DNA from: Saccharothrix sp. S26
Lineage (GTDB): Bacteria; Actinomycetota; Actinomycetes; Mycobacteriales; Pseudonocardiaceae
Length of the DNA stretch: 64,000 bases
Assembly (NCBI RefSeq): GCF_021390395.1
Contig: NZ_JAJUWT010000029.1
Coordinates: forward strand, 1-64,000
Direction of reading: 5' to 3'
Shown here: piece by piece, positions 1-8,394 of the stretch
Layout of the letters: each line of letters begins with the position of its first letter
How positions within the stretch are numbered: the first letter of the stretch is position 1
Notes under the pieces: model-generated
Told to the model about the DNA's origin: nothing
The model's database searches: none
What the model saw: the letters and a program-made list of their open reading frames with translations, nothing else
Made by a program: the position numbers and the translations under genes

Positions 1-15
1 GGCGTTACTGTGCAC

Positions 16-78
16 GGGAGGACCTCCGTGTGCCGATGGGATGCGTCAGACACATCCACTCCGCCCGGAGGTCCTCCC
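16..78. repeat. 13-bp perfect inverted repeat at window start
   Basis: GGGAGGACCTCCG (16-28) is repeated as its exact reverse complement at 66-78, with a 37-nt spacer. Each arm is itself nearly palindromic. An ATG lies directly after the right arm (79), with GGAGG inside the arm as a possible ribosome site, but the frame closes after 11 codons (stop at 112). This could be a remnant of a gene or insertion-sequence end, or a terminator for a gene left of the window. No transposase is visible. Confidence 0.45.
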
Positions 79-123
79 ATGTTCAACCCGACACGCCGTC
101 AACAACCTGATTAGTCACTACAG

Positions 124-423
124 CTAGCGCGGCGTCGGCAGGTTCGCCGCTTCCCGGTACAGCCACACCACCATCACGATCCACAGCACGATCGCCAGCA
201 CCCACAGCACCGTGAACACGGCGCCGATGACGAGGCCCGCGGTCGCCATGCCCCAGCCCTCCTCGCCGGTCCGGCGGATCTGCTTGCGCGCCACGATGCC
301 CAGCACGATGCCGGCCGGGGAGAACAGGAACGCGGTGATCAGCGCGGCGATCGCCATCCCGTTGGTCTGCCTGGGCGGCGGCGGGTAGTAGCCCGGGTGC
401 TGGTAGGGCGGCGGCTGCGACAT
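124..423 (-). CDS. DUF4190-type small membrane protein
   Basis: A 99-residue protein with a proline/tyrosine-rich N-terminus (about 20 residues) followed by two hydrophobic segments, roughly residues 25-45 and 60-90. The short basic loop between them (ARKQIRRTGEEGWG) is typical of DUF4190 membrane proteins, which are common in actinobacteria and have no assigned reaction. The ATG at 423 is preceded by GGGGGA on the reverse strand and is preferred to any upstream start, because the frame stays open far upstream without coding character. It is divergent from the acyl-CoA dehydrogenase, sharing a 144-bp promoter region. Confidence 0.8.
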   Translation of the reverse strand: MSQPPPYQHPGYYPPPPRQTNGMAIAALITAFLFSPAGIVLGIVARKQIRRTGEEGWGMATAGLVIGAVFTVLWVLAIVLWIVMVVWLYREAANLPTPR

Positions 424-567
424 CGGGAGTCCCCCTGGTGGTCGTTCGGGCGCCCAGGCTATCCCGCTGTTTCGGTTCAGCGCGTGGCGATGAGCACTCT
501 CGTGGCGCGAACGGGCGTTAACCCGGCCATACTCGCCGGTAACCCGTGAGCTACGAAGGGAAACGCG

Positions 568-1764
568 ATGGCGCGCCTGGCCCGGACCGCTGGACTCACC
601 GACGTCCAGGAGGAGATCCTGTCGACGGTCCGCACCTTCGTGGACAAGGAGATCATCCCGCACGCCCAGGCGCTGGAGCACGGCGACACCTACCCGGCGG
701 ACATCGTCGAGGGCATGAAGGAGATGGGCCTGTTCGGGCTCACCATCCCCGAGGAGTTCGGCGGGCTCGGCGAGTCGCTGCTGACCTACGCCCTGGTGGT
801 CGAGCAGATCGCCCGCGGCTGGATGTCGGTCTCCGGGGTCATCAACACCCACTTCATCGTGGCGCACATGCTCAAGCAGCACGGCACGCCCGAGCAGCAG
901 CGGAAGTACCTGCCGCGGATGGCCACCGGCGAGGTGCGCGGCTCGTTCTCCATGTCCGAGCCGGAACTGGGCTCCGACGTCGCCGCGATCCGCACCCGCG
1001 CCGTGCGCGAGGGCGACGACTTCGTCATCAACGGCCAGAAGATGTGGCTGACCAACGGCGGCACGTCCAACCTCACCGCCGTGCTGGTGAAGACCGACGA
1101 GGGCGCCGAGAAGGCGCACCAGAACCTGACCACGTTCCTGGTGGAGAAGCCCGAGGGCTACGGCGAGGTGCTGCCCGGCCTCACCATCCCCGGCAAGATC
1201 GACAAGATGGGCTACAAGGGCGTCGACACCACCGAGATGGTGTTCGACGGCTTCCGCGTCCCGGCCGAGCAGGTGCTGGGCGGCCAGACCGGGCGCGGGT
1301 TCCGGCACATGATGGACGGCGTCGAGGTCGGCCGCGTCAACGTGGCGGCGCGGGCGTGCGGCATCGCGTTGCGGTCGTTCGAGCTGGCCATCGAGTACGC
1401 GCAGCAGCGCAGGACGTTCGGCAAGCCGATCGCCGAGCACCAGGCCATCGCGTTCAAGCTGGCCGAGATGGCGACCAAGGTGGAGGCCGCCCACCTGATG
1501 ATGGTCAACGCCGCGCGCCTGAAGGACTCCGGCGCGCGCAACGACGTCGAGGCGGGCATGGCCAAGCTCATCGCGTCGGAGTACTGCGCCGAGGTGACGC
1601 AGGAGGCGTTCCGCATCCACGGCGGTTACGGCTACTCCAAGGAGTACGAGATCGAGCGCCTGATGCGCGAGGCCCCGTTCCTGCTGATCGGCGAGGGCAC
1701 CAGCGAGATCCAGAAGACCATCATCAGCCGGGGCCTGCTGCGCGACTACCACTCCCGCGGCTGA
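568..1764 (+). CDS. acyl-CoA dehydrogenase
   Basis: A 398-residue flavoprotein of the acyl-CoA dehydrogenase family, which oxidises acyl-CoA thioesters to 2-enoyl-CoA using FAD. The full family architecture is present: an N-terminal helical domain, a middle beta domain with the FSMSEPELGSD segment near residue 128, and a C-terminal helical domain with RRTFGKPI. The GEGTSEIQ motif places the usual catalytic glutamate at E376. Substrate length cannot be told from sequence. The ATG at 568 follows GAAGGGAAACGCG, a good ribosome site. It stands alone; its electron-transfer partners are not in the window. Confidence 0.93.
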   Translation: MARLARTAGLTDVQEEILSTVRTFVDKEIIPHAQALEHGDTYPADIVEGMKEMGLFGLTIPEEFGGLGESLLTYALVVEQIARGWMSVSGVINTHFIVAHMLKQHGTPEQQRKYLPRMATGEVRGSFSMSEPELGSDVAAIRTRAVREGDDFVINGQKMWLTNGGTSNLTAVLVKTDEGAEKAHQNLTTFLVEKPEGYGEVLPGLTIPGKIDKMGYKGVDTTEMVFDGFRVPAEQVLGGQTGRGFRHMMDGVEVGRVNVAARACGIALRSFELAIEYAQQRRTFGKPIAEHQAIAFKLAEMATKVEAAHLMMVNAARLKDSGARNDVEAGMAKLIASEYCAEVTQEAFRIHGGYGYSKEYEIERLMREAPFLLIGEGTSEIQKTIISRGLLRDYHSRG

Positions 1765-1839
1765 CCGGTCCGCCGGGACGGGGTGGCGTCCACCGCCACC
1801 CCGACGGCGACCGCCTGGGCACCACTCGACGACGCTCGT

Positions 1840-2002
1840 GGCCGGTTGTCCACAGGCCACCCCACGGACGCCCGGAGACCACTCGGCGAGCAGGGGCCGT
1901 CCGCCCCAGCTCACCGACGCCGAGTCGGTCACGCTCGCGGCGGCTCGTCTTCACCTCCGACACCCGCCGGCGGCTCGCTGCCCGGCCGGTTGTCCACAGG
2001 CC
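1840..2002 (+). repeat. two direct 19-bp repeats, each with a consensus DnaA box
   Basis: GGCCGGTTGTCCACAGGCC occurs at 1840-1858 and again, identical, at 1984-2002, in the same orientation and 144 bp apart. Each copy contains TTGTCCACA (1846-1854 and 1990-1998), the DnaA-box consensus known for high-GC actinobacteria. No replication gene is nearby, so this is not oriC as seen. It could be a DnaA-titrating or regulatory site, or chance duplication. Confidence 0.6.
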
Positions 2003-2049
2003 GCCTCGCGACCGCTCGAAATGTCGGACCGAGCCGGCAAACTCAAAGC

Positions 2050-2070
2050 AGGGGTCCCCTTGGCGGGGAC
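2050..2070. repeat. CAGGGGTCCCC-type hairpin (copy 1)
   Basis: AGGGGTCCCCTTGGCGGGGAC forms a stem GTCCCC (2054-2059) / GGGGAC (2065-2070) with a five-base loop. It belongs to the same family as the hairpins at 28532-28568 and 32746-32772, all starting CAGGGGTCCCC. It lies in non-coding DNA upstream of the stress-type protein. Confidence 0.5.
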
Positions 2071-2194
2071 GCCCGCTGGGCGCTGCGGCAGGGCGCGCAG
2101 GTCACGTTTCGCGTCCGTTCCCGCCCACCCGTTTCGCGCCGGTCGCCCGGTATTGGCAGGATGGGGTGATCAGCACCGCGAAGAGGTGGTCACC

Positions 2195-2731
2195 GTGACG
2201 AGTTCCTTCTCCGGCCAGAACCGACCCGGCGTCCCTCCCCGCCTGCCGACCCCGCCCACCGGCTGGCCCATCGGCTCGTACAGCACCTACGAGGAGGCGC
2301 AGCGGGCGGTCGACTTCCTGGCCGACGACGACTTCCCCGTGCAGGAGGTCACGATCGTCGGGGTCGACCTCATGCTCGTCGAACGGGTCACCGGCCGGCT
2401 CACCTGGGGCCGCGTGCTGGGCACCGGGGCGGCGTCGGGCGCGTGGTTCGGCCTGTTCGTCGGCGTCCTGCTCAGCCTGTTCAACACCAGCCCCGGCACG
2501 AGCCTCGGGCCCATCGTCGCGGGCCTCGTGGTCGGCGTCGCGTTCGGACTGATCTTCGCCGCCGTCGGGTACGGCTCGGCGCGCGGCAAGCGGGACTTCC
2601 AGAGCGCCAGCCAGCTCGTCGCGGGCCGCTACGACGTGCTCTGCCAGCCCCGTTCCGCCGAACGGGGCCGCGACCTGCTCGCCAAGCTCGCCCTGCGCCC
2701 CTCGGACGCGGGCAAAGCCGGCCAAGACTGA
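2195..2731 (+). CDS. general-stress-protein-like membrane protein (YflT/GSP17M-type)
   Basis: A 178-residue protein. The N-terminal half (about residues 25-70; IGSYSTYEEAQRAVDFLADD then VTIVGVDLMLVERV) has the ferredoxin-like fold pattern of the heat-induced general stress protein domain. Two strongly hydrophobic segments follow at about 76-97 and 105-127, then a cytosolic tail. This family is widespread in actinobacteria and its function is unknown; a stress role is inferred only from the family name. GTG 2195 is chosen because AGAGG lies 8 nt upstream; GTG codons at 2186 and 2189 are alternatives. Confidence 0.8.
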   Translation: MTSSFSGQNRPGVPPRLPTPPTGWPIGSYSTYEEAQRAVDFLADDDFPVQEVTIVGVDLMLVERVTGRLTWGRVLGTGAASGAWFGLFVGVLLSLFNTSPGTSLGPIVAGLVVGVAFGLIFAAVGYGSARGKRDFQSASQLVAGRYDVLCQPRSAERGRDLLAKLALRPSDAGKAGQD

Positions 2732-2741
2732 GGTTTGGGCG

Positions 2742-2836
2742 ACCACCGGATCGGGTAACGCCGTTCCGGGCTCCGGTGGTTGCGGCACCTGATCACCGGG
2801 CCTACGTTCGTTGCACCGGTCGGCCCAGCCGACCGG
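2742..2836. terminator. two perfect hairpins between the stress-type gene and lpqY-like gene
   Basis: The first hairpin pairs ACCACCGGA (2742-2750) with TCCGGTGGT (2772-2780). The second pairs CCGGTCGGC (2816-2824) with GCCGACCGG (2828-2836) around a three-base loop. The first, 11 nt after the stop codon at 2731, is a plausible terminator. The second is a strong hairpin 65 nt before the lpqY-like start and could be a terminator or an operator of the sugar operon. Confidence 0.45.
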
Positions 2837-2901
2837 CGGGCACGACGAGGTGCCGGGCGCTGCGGTCTGGCTCCTCCGTTGTCGGGAAGGAGGCAGGACC
2901 G

Positions 2902-4158
2902 ATGAGGGGCAAGGGTCATCGGTTGGCCGCCGCAGGGGGTGTCGCGCTCATCGCGACGTCCGTGCTGGCGGGCTGTGGTTCGGGTGACGGCGGGATCACC
3001 ATCAACGTCTACAAGTACCCGCAGGAGAACTTCCAGAAGATCGTCGACAACTGCAACGCCCGCGCCGACGGCTACCGGATCGTCTACCACAAGCTGCCGC
3101 GCGAGGCGGACGGCCAGCGCGAGCAGATGGTCCGCCGGCTCGCCGCCGGCGACGAGGGCATGGACGTGCTGGGCCTCGACGTCACGTGGACCGCCGAGCT
3201 GGCCAAGGCCGGGTGGATCAAGGAGTTCACCGGCCAGGCCAAGTCCGAGGTCGAGGACGGCACGCTGGAGACGCCGCTGGAGACCGCCCGCTACGAGGGC
3301 AAGCTGTACGGCGCGCCGGACAACACCAACGTCCAGCTCCTCTGGTACCGCGGCGACCTCGTGCCCACGCCGCCGAAGACGTGGGACGAGATGATCGAGA
3401 TGGGCTCGAAGCTCCAGTCCGACGGCGACGACAAGACACCGGGCCTGGTGGCCGCGCAGGGCAAGCAGTACGAGGGCCTCGTCGTGCTCTACAACACGCT
3501 GGTCAACACCGCGGGCGGGCAGATCGTCGACGACAGCGGCACCAAGGCCGTGGTGGACGACGGCGCGGTGAAGGCGCTGGAAGTGCTCAAGAAGTTCGCC
3601 ACCTCCGACGTGGTCGACCCGTCGTTCTCCAACGCCGCCGAGGACGACGCCCGGCTGGCCATGGAAGGCGGCAAGGCGGCGTTCATGCTGAACTGGCCGT
3701 ACGTCTACGCCGCCGCGCAGAAGGTCGAGGCCATCGCGCCGCACCTGAAGTGGGCGCCCTTCCCGTCGATCGACGGCGACCCCGCCAAGGTCACCGTCGG
3801 CGGCATCAACTACGGCGTCAGCGCGTTCACCCGGCACCCGGAGGAGTCGTTCGACGCGGTGCTGTGCCTGCGCAACGCCGAGCACCAGAAGTTCGCCGCC
3901 ATCAACGACGGCGTGCCGCCGACCATCGAGTCCGTCTACGACGACCCGGAGATGGCCGAGCCGTACCCGATGAAGGAAGCGATCCTCCAGACGCTGCAGA
4001 ACGCGAGCGTGCGGCCCCGGACCCCCGCGTACCAGAACGTCTCCACCGTCATCTCCACGATCCTGTCGCCGCCCGCGGGCATCGACCCGCAGCGCACCGC
4101 CGAACGGCTGCGCGCCGAGCTCCAGGACGCGCTCGACTCGAAGGGGGTGCTGCCGTGA
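2902..4158 (+). CDS. carbohydrate ABC transporter substrate-binding lipoprotein (LpqY-like)
   Basis: A 418-residue extracellular solute-binding lipoprotein. The signal peptide ends in the lipobox LAGC with the lipidated cysteine at residue 25. The body follows the mycobacterial LpqY pattern throughout: NxxxDGY, REQMVRRLAAGDEGMDVLGL, DVTWTAELAKAGW, NVQLLWYRGDLV, LNWPYVY, and the C-terminal region RPRTPAYQNVS. LpqY delivers trehalose to SugABC in mycobacteria, so trehalose or a related disaccharide is the likely ligand, but that is inference. ATG 2902 follows GGAAGGAGGCAGGACCG. It overlaps the next permease by GTGA. Confidence 0.85.
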   Translation: MRGKGHRLAAAGGVALIATSVLAGCGSGDGGITINVYKYPQENFQKIVDNCNARADGYRIVYHKLPREADGQREQMVRRLAAGDEGMDVLGLDVTWTAELAKAGWIKEFTGQAKSEVEDGTLETPLETARYEGKLYGAPDNTNVQLLWYRGDLVPTPPKTWDEMIEMGSKLQSDGDDKTPGLVAAQGKQYEGLVVLYNTLVNTAGGQIVDDSGTKAVVDDGAVKALEVLKKFATSDVVDPSFSNAAEDDARLAMEGGKAAFMLNWPYVYAAAQKVEAIAPHLKWAPFPSIDGDPAKVTVGGINYGVSAFTRHPEESFDAVLCLRNAEHQKFAAINDGVPPTIESVYDDPEMAEPYPMKEAILQTLQNASVRPRTPAYQNVSTVISTILSPPAGIDPQRTAERLRAELQDALDSKGVLP

Positions 4159-5129
4159 GCCACGCCGTGAACGCCGACACCGCCGGGACCGCGGGCTCCG
4201 ACGCCGGACCGACGCCTGGGCTGTCGCCCAAGGCCAAGGCCGCGCTCAGCGAGGGCAAGAAGGCCGAACGGCGACTCGGGCTGCTGCTGTGCGCGCCCGC
4301 GATCCTCATCATGGCCGCCGTCGCCGGCTGGCCGATCGTGTACTCGCTGTGGCTGTCGTTGCAGCGCTACGACCTGAAGTTCCCCGACCGCACCGAGTTC
4401 GTCGGCCTGGAGAACTACGTCACCGTGCTGTCCAACCCGTACTGGTGGAACGCCATGTGGGTCACGGTGCTGATCACCGTGGTGTCCGTGGCGGTCGAGC
4501 TGGTGCTGGGCATGGCGCTGGCGCTGATCATGCACCGCACCCTGGTCGGCCGGGGCATCGTGCGCACGTCCACGCTCATCCCGTACGGCATCGTCACGGT
4601 CGTCGCCGCGTTCTCCTGGCGCTACGCCTGGACGCCCGGCACCGGCTACCTCGCCGAGACCGTCGCGGGCGGCGACCCCGTGCTCACCGAGAAGATCCCG
4701 GCGATCATGGTGGTGACGCTGGCCGAGATCTGGAAGACCACGCCGTTCATGGCGCTGCTGCTCATGGCGGGCCTGGCGCTGGTGCCCGACGACCTGCTCA
4801 AGGCGGCCGCGATGGACGGCGCGAGCGCGTGGCAGCGGTTCACCAAGGTGATGGTGCCGGTGATGAAGCCCGCGATCCTGGTCGCGCTGCTGTTCCGCAC
4901 GCTCGACGCGTTCCGCATCTTCGACAACCTGTTCGTGCTCACGGCCGGCTCGCAGGGCACGTCATCGGTGTCGATGCTGACCTACAACAACCTCATCAAG
5001 GGCCTGAACCTGGGCATCGGCTCCACCATGTCGGTGCTGATCTTCATCGCGGTGGCGATCATCGCGTTCGTGTTCGTGAAGCTGTTCGGCACCGCCGCAC
5101 CCGGCGGCGACGGCGGGGGGAGGCGCTGA
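4155..5129 (+). CDS. sugar ABC transporter permease (SugA-like)
   Basis: A 324-residue integral membrane permease of the MalF/UgpA class. A hydrophilic N-terminal extension of about 45 residues precedes six predicted membrane segments. The cytoplasmic EAA loop that contacts the ATPase is visible as LLKAAAMDGASAWQRFTKVM. The GTG start at 4155 overlaps the lpqY-like stop by four bases (GTGA), which implies translational coupling. Its position directly after the binding protein and before a second permease is the mycobacterial sugA position. Confidence 0.85.
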   Translation: MSHAVNADTAGTAGSDAGPTPGLSPKAKAALSEGKKAERRLGLLLCAPAILIMAAVAGWPIVYSLWLSLQRYDLKFPDRTEFVGLENYVTVLSNPYWWNAMWVTVLITVVSVAVELVLGMALALIMHRTLVGRGIVRTSTLIPYGIVTVVAAFSWRYAWTPGTGYLAETVAGGDPVLTEKIPAIMVVTLAEIWKTTPFMALLLMAGLALVPDDLLKAAAMDGASAWQRFTKVMVPVMKPAILVALLFRTLDAFRIFDNLFVLTAGSQGTSSVSMLTYNNLIKGLNLGIGSTMSVLIFIAVAIIAFVFVKLFGTAAPGGDGGGRR

Positions 5130-5974
5130 TGGCGGGCATCGGCGGGGCCGTGACCACGGGCCGCAAGGCGCGCTGGACCGTGCTCAACGTCCTGGTGGTG
5201 GCGTACGCGCTGGTCCCGGTGCTGTGGATCGTGTCGCTGTCGTTCAAGACCAAGGAGACCCTGGGCGACGGCAACTTCATCCCGCGCGCCTGGACGTTCG
5301 ACAACTACAAGGCGATCTTCTCCACCACGGAGTTCGTCCGCGCGCTGGTGAACTCGATCGGCATCGCGCTGATCGCCACGGCCGTCGCGGTCGTGTTCGG
5401 CACGATGGCCGCCTACGCCATCGCCCGGCTCGACTTCCCCGGCAAGCGGCTGCTGGTCGGGGTGTCGCTGCTGATCGCGATGTTCCCGCAGATCTCGCTG
5501 GTGTCGCCGCTGTTCGAGATCGAGCGGTCGCTCGGGCTGTTCGACACCTGGCCCGGCCTGATCCTGCCCTACATCACGTTCGCGCTGCCGCTGGCGATCT
5601 ACACGCTGTCGGCGTTCTTCCGCGAGATCCCGTGGGAGCTGGAGAAGGCGGCGAAGATGGACGGCGCGACGCCCGGTCAGGCGTTCCGCCGGGTCATCGC
5701 GCCGCTGGCCGCGCCCGGCGTGTTCACCACCGCGATCCTGGTGTTCATCTTCTGCTGGAACGACTTCCTGTTCGCGATCTCGCTGACCTCCACCGAGCAG
5801 TCCCGCACGGTGCCGGTCGCGCTGTCGTTCTTCACCGGCAGCTCGCAGTTCGAGGACCCGACCGGGTCGATCGCCGCCGCCGCGGTGGTGATCACCATCC
5901 CGATCATCCTGTTCGTGTTGTTCTTCCAGCGTCGGATCGTCGCCGGGTTGACCTCCGGCGCCGTCAAGGGGTGA
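5129..5974 (+). CDS. sugar ABC transporter permease (SugB-like)
   Basis: A 281-residue permease of the MalG/UgpE class, with six membrane segments and the EAA loop ELEKAAKMDGATPGQAFRRV. Its ATG overlaps the stop of the preceding permease (TGATG at 5127-5131). It forms the heterodimeric channel with the upstream gene product. The sequence ends with the usual short MalG-like tail (RRIVAGLTSGAVKG). Four bases separate it from the ATPase gene. Confidence 0.87.
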   Translation: MAGIGGAVTTGRKARWTVLNVLVVAYALVPVLWIVSLSFKTKETLGDGNFIPRAWTFDNYKAIFSTTEFVRALVNSIGIALIATAVAVVFGTMAAYAIARLDFPGKRLLVGVSLLIAMFPQISLVSPLFEIERSLGLFDTWPGLILPYITFALPLAIYTLSAFFREIPWELEKAAKMDGATPGQAFRRVIAPLAAPGVFTTAILVFIFCWNDFLFAISLTSTEQSRTVPVALSFFTGSSQFEDPTGSIAAAAVVITIPIILFVLFFQRRIVAGLTSGAVKG

Positions 5975-5978
5975 AGCA

Positions 5979-7160
5979 ATGGCCGAGATCGTTCTGGACA
6001 GCGTGACCAAGCAGTACCCCGACGGCGCGGTGGCCGTGCGGGACGTGGACATCGAGATCGCCGACGGCGAGTTCATCATCCTGGTCGGCCCGTCCGGCTG
6101 CGGGAAGTCCACGACCCTCAACATGATCGCGGGCCTGGAGGACATCACGTCCGGCGAGCTGCGCATCGGCGGCGAGCGGGTCAACGAGCGCGCGCCCAAG
6201 GACCGCGACATCGCCATGGTGTTCCAGTCCTACGCGCTGTACCCGCACATGACGGTGAAGGAGAACATGGCCTTCCCGCTGCGACTGGCCAAAGTGGACG
6301 ACGCGACGGTGGAGAAGAAGGTCCGCGACGCCGCCGAGATCCTCGACCTGACCCAGCACCTGGACCGCAAGCCGTCCAACCTGTCCGGCGGGCAGCGGCA
6401 GCGGGTGGCGATGGGGCGGGCGATCGTGCGCAACCCGAAGGCGTTCCTGATGGACGAGCCGCTGTCCAACCTGGACGCGAAGCTGCGCGTGCAGATGCGC
6501 ACGTCGGTGTCGCGGCTGCAGAAGCAGCTCGGCACCACCACCGTGTACGTCACGCACGACCAGACCGAGGCGATGACCCTCGGCGACCGGGTCGTGGTGA
6601 TGCGCGGCGGCGCGGTGCAGCAGATCGGCGCGCCGCAGTTCCTCTACGACAACCCGGCCAACCTGTTCGTCGCCGGGTTCATCGGCTCGCCCGCGATGAA
6701 CTTCGTGCCCGCCGCGCTGGAGCACGGGGTGCTGCGCTCGGCGCTGGGCGACGTGCCGCTCACCGACCGGGTGCGCGGGCTGCTGGAGGGCGCGGACGCG
6801 CCCCGTGAGGTGATCATGGGGTTGCGGCCCGAGCACTTCGAGGACGCCCGGCTGGTGGACGAGGCCGTCCGGGCCAAGGGCGTCACGTTCACCGACCACG
6901 TGGACGTGCTGGAGTCGATGGGCTCGGACAAGTTCGCCTATTTCAGCCTCCAGGGTGAACAGGCGACCTCGGCGGAGCTGGCCGAGCTGGCCGCCGACGC
7001 GGGCGCGGCCGACGTGCCCGGCGGTGGCGTGTCGCTGGTCGCCCGGATCGCCGCGACGTCCACCGCGGTCGAGGGCGAACCGGCCGACATCTGGTTCGAC
7101 GCCGACAAGGTGCAGCTGTTCGACCCGGCCAACGGCCGCAACCTCACCTACAGCGGCTGA
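5979..7160 (+). CDS. sugar ABC transporter ATP-binding protein (SugC/UgpC-like)
   Basis: A 393-residue ATPase. Walker A GPSGCGKST is at residues 37-45, the Q-loop VFQSYALYPH at 81-90, the signature LSGGQ at 135-139 and Walker B FLMDE at 156-160. A C-terminal regulatory OB-type domain (about 240-393) marks the MalK/UgpC/MsiK subgroup. In streptomycetes one MsiK serves many importers; here the ATPase gene sits inside the operon, as mycobacterial sugC does, so a dedicated role is likely. It is the last gene of the operon and is followed by a strong terminator. Confidence 0.9.
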   Translation: MAEIVLDSVTKQYPDGAVAVRDVDIEIADGEFIILVGPSGCGKSTTLNMIAGLEDITSGELRIGGERVNERAPKDRDIAMVFQSYALYPHMTVKENMAFPLRLAKVDDATVEKKVRDAAEILDLTQHLDRKPSNLSGGQRQRVAMGRAIVRNPKAFLMDEPLSNLDAKLRVQMRTSVSRLQKQLGTTTVYVTHDQTEAMTLGDRVVVMRGGAVQQIGAPQFLYDNPANLFVAGFIGSPAMNFVPAALEHGVLRSALGDVPLTDRVRGLLEGADAPREVIMGLRPEHFEDARLVDEAVRAKGVTFTDHVDVLESMGSDKFAYFSLQGEQATSAELAELAADAGAADVPGGGVSLVARIAATSTAVEGEPADIWFDADKVQLFDPANGRNLTYSG

Positions 7161-7170
7161 GCCCGCGCCG

Positions 7171-7206
7171 AAAGGCCGCCCCCGTGGGTTCACGGGGGCG
7201 GCCTTT
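7171..7206 (+). terminator. perfect 16-bp terminator hairpin after the sugar operon
   Basis: AAAGGCCGCCCCCGTG (7171-7186) pairs perfectly with 7191-7206 around the loop GGTT, ending in CCTTT. It starts 10 nt after the sugC-like stop codon and closes the four-gene operon. Confidence 0.85.
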
Positions 7207-7442
7207 CACACTTTCGGGTAAGGCCACACGGAGGTTTTGCCCAGGTCACGGGGAGTTACTGACCAGCCCGGACCATCGGCAGGGACGAACTCCATAGGCC
7301 ATTCAGCGCAGCAAACACGCACCTCGTCGCATTTGTCGCGCCCGCGCTGCCGCCGATCCCCACGCTGGTCCAAGGCGGAAACGACTCCGGCCGTAAAGGG
7401 CCCGGGGCAGGGGAGTCCGCCGAGCACAGAGAAGAGCGCGAG

Positions 7443-8330
7443 ATGGGGATTCTTGACGGCAAAGCGGTCGTGATCACCGGGGCGGGACGAGGGTTGGGCG
7501 AGGCCTACGCGATGCAGGCCGCGCAGGCAGGCGCGGCGGTCGTGGTCAACGACGTGGACGCTGAGCAGGCCGAACAGGTCGCCGAGCGGATCCGGGCGTA
7601 CGGCGGGCGGGCGGTGGCGAGCACGGCGACCGTGGCCGATCCGGACGAGGCCGAGAAGATCGTGGGAATGTGCCGGGCCGAGTTCGGCCGGGTCGACGGC
7701 CTGGTCAACAACGCCGGGCTGAACTACGAGGTGCTGCCGTGGGAGGACGAGCCGGAATCCATCCGGCGGATCGTCGACGTCAACCTCCTGGGTGTCATCT
7801 ACACCGGAATGGCGGCCATGCGCGTGATGCGCGAGCAGGGCCACGGTTCGATCGTGAACATTTCGTCAGGGGCGTTTCTGGGCCAGCGCAAACTCGCCGC
7901 CTACTCGGCCACCAAAGGCGCGGTGGCGTCGCTGAGCTCCTCGTGGGCGCTGGACCTGGAAGGGGACAACATCCGGGTCAACGCCGTCTGCCCGGTCGCG
8001 CACACCCGGATGGTGTGGGGTTCGGAGCGGTCCTTGAGGGCCATCCCGGCCGACCGCACCCCCGGCAAGGTCGCACCGCTCGTGCTGTTCCTGCTCAGCG
8101 ACGCCGCACACGGCATCACGGGGCAGATCGTGCGGTGCAACGGCCGTCAGCTCCACCTGGTCGGCCACCCGTACTTCAAGCAGCCGATCCTGGAGAGCGA
8201 CATGTGGGACACCGCGTCGGTGAAGCGGGCGTTCGACGGCGTGCTCCAAGCCCACCTGGAACCGTTCGGCCTGGAGAAGCGCATGCCACCGCGCCTGCGC
8301 GACCTGGTCGAACCGGGCCGCACGGCCTGA
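7443..8330 (+). CDS. short-chain dehydrogenase/reductase
   Basis: A 295-residue NAD(P)-dependent oxidoreductase of the SDR superfamily. The cofactor motif TGAGRGLG is at residues 12-19, NNAG at 89-92, and the catalytic Ser 141/142, Tyr154 and Lys158 (YSATK) are present. The negatively charged residue after the second strand (VVNDVD) suggests NAD rather than NADP. A C-terminal extension of about 45 residues goes beyond the core fold. The start is supported by GAGAAGAGCGCGAG just upstream. Substrate unknown; it is monocistronic and ends at a hairpin. Confidence 0.9.
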   Translation: MGILDGKAVVITGAGRGLGEAYAMQAAQAGAAVVVNDVDAEQAEQVAERIRAYGGRAVASTATVADPDEAEKIVGMCRAEFGRVDGLVNNAGLNYEVLPWEDEPESIRRIVDVNLLGVIYTGMAAMRVMREQGHGSIVNISSGAFLGQRKLAAYSATKGAVASLSSSWALDLEGDNIRVNAVCPVAHTRMVWGSERSLRAIPADRTPGKVAPLVLFLLSDAAHGITGQIVRCNGRQLHLVGHPYFKQPILESDMWDTASVKRAFDGVLQAHLEPFGLEKRMPPRLRDLVEPGRTA

Positions 8331-8337
8331 GCCGGGG

Positions 8338-8363
8338 CGGGGAAGTGCCCCGGCGCTTCCCCG
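8338..8363 (+). terminator. hairpin after the SDR gene
   Basis: CGGGGAAG (8338-8345) pairs with CTTCCCCG (8356-8363) around a ten-base loop, 7 nt after the SDR stop codon. There is no U-tract, as is usual for actinobacterial terminators. Confidence 0.6.
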
Positions 8364-8394
8364 GCCACGCCCGGGTCCACCTGTCCGCCGGCCC

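Larger units (their letters stand above)
1765..2194. other. 430-bp gene-free stretch with DnaA-box repeats
   Basis: I see no convincing coding frame between the acyl-CoA dehydrogenase and the stress-type protein. The stretch holds the two 19-bp repeats with DnaA boxes and one GGGGTCCCC hairpin, listed separately. Open frames on both strands are arginine- and proline-rich, as expected for high-GC DNA. Confidence 0.6.

Noticed and set aside
1765..2194. A replication origin
   Set aside because: Two DnaA boxes are far fewer than at an actinobacterial oriC, there is no AT-rich unwinding region, and dnaA/dnaN are absent.
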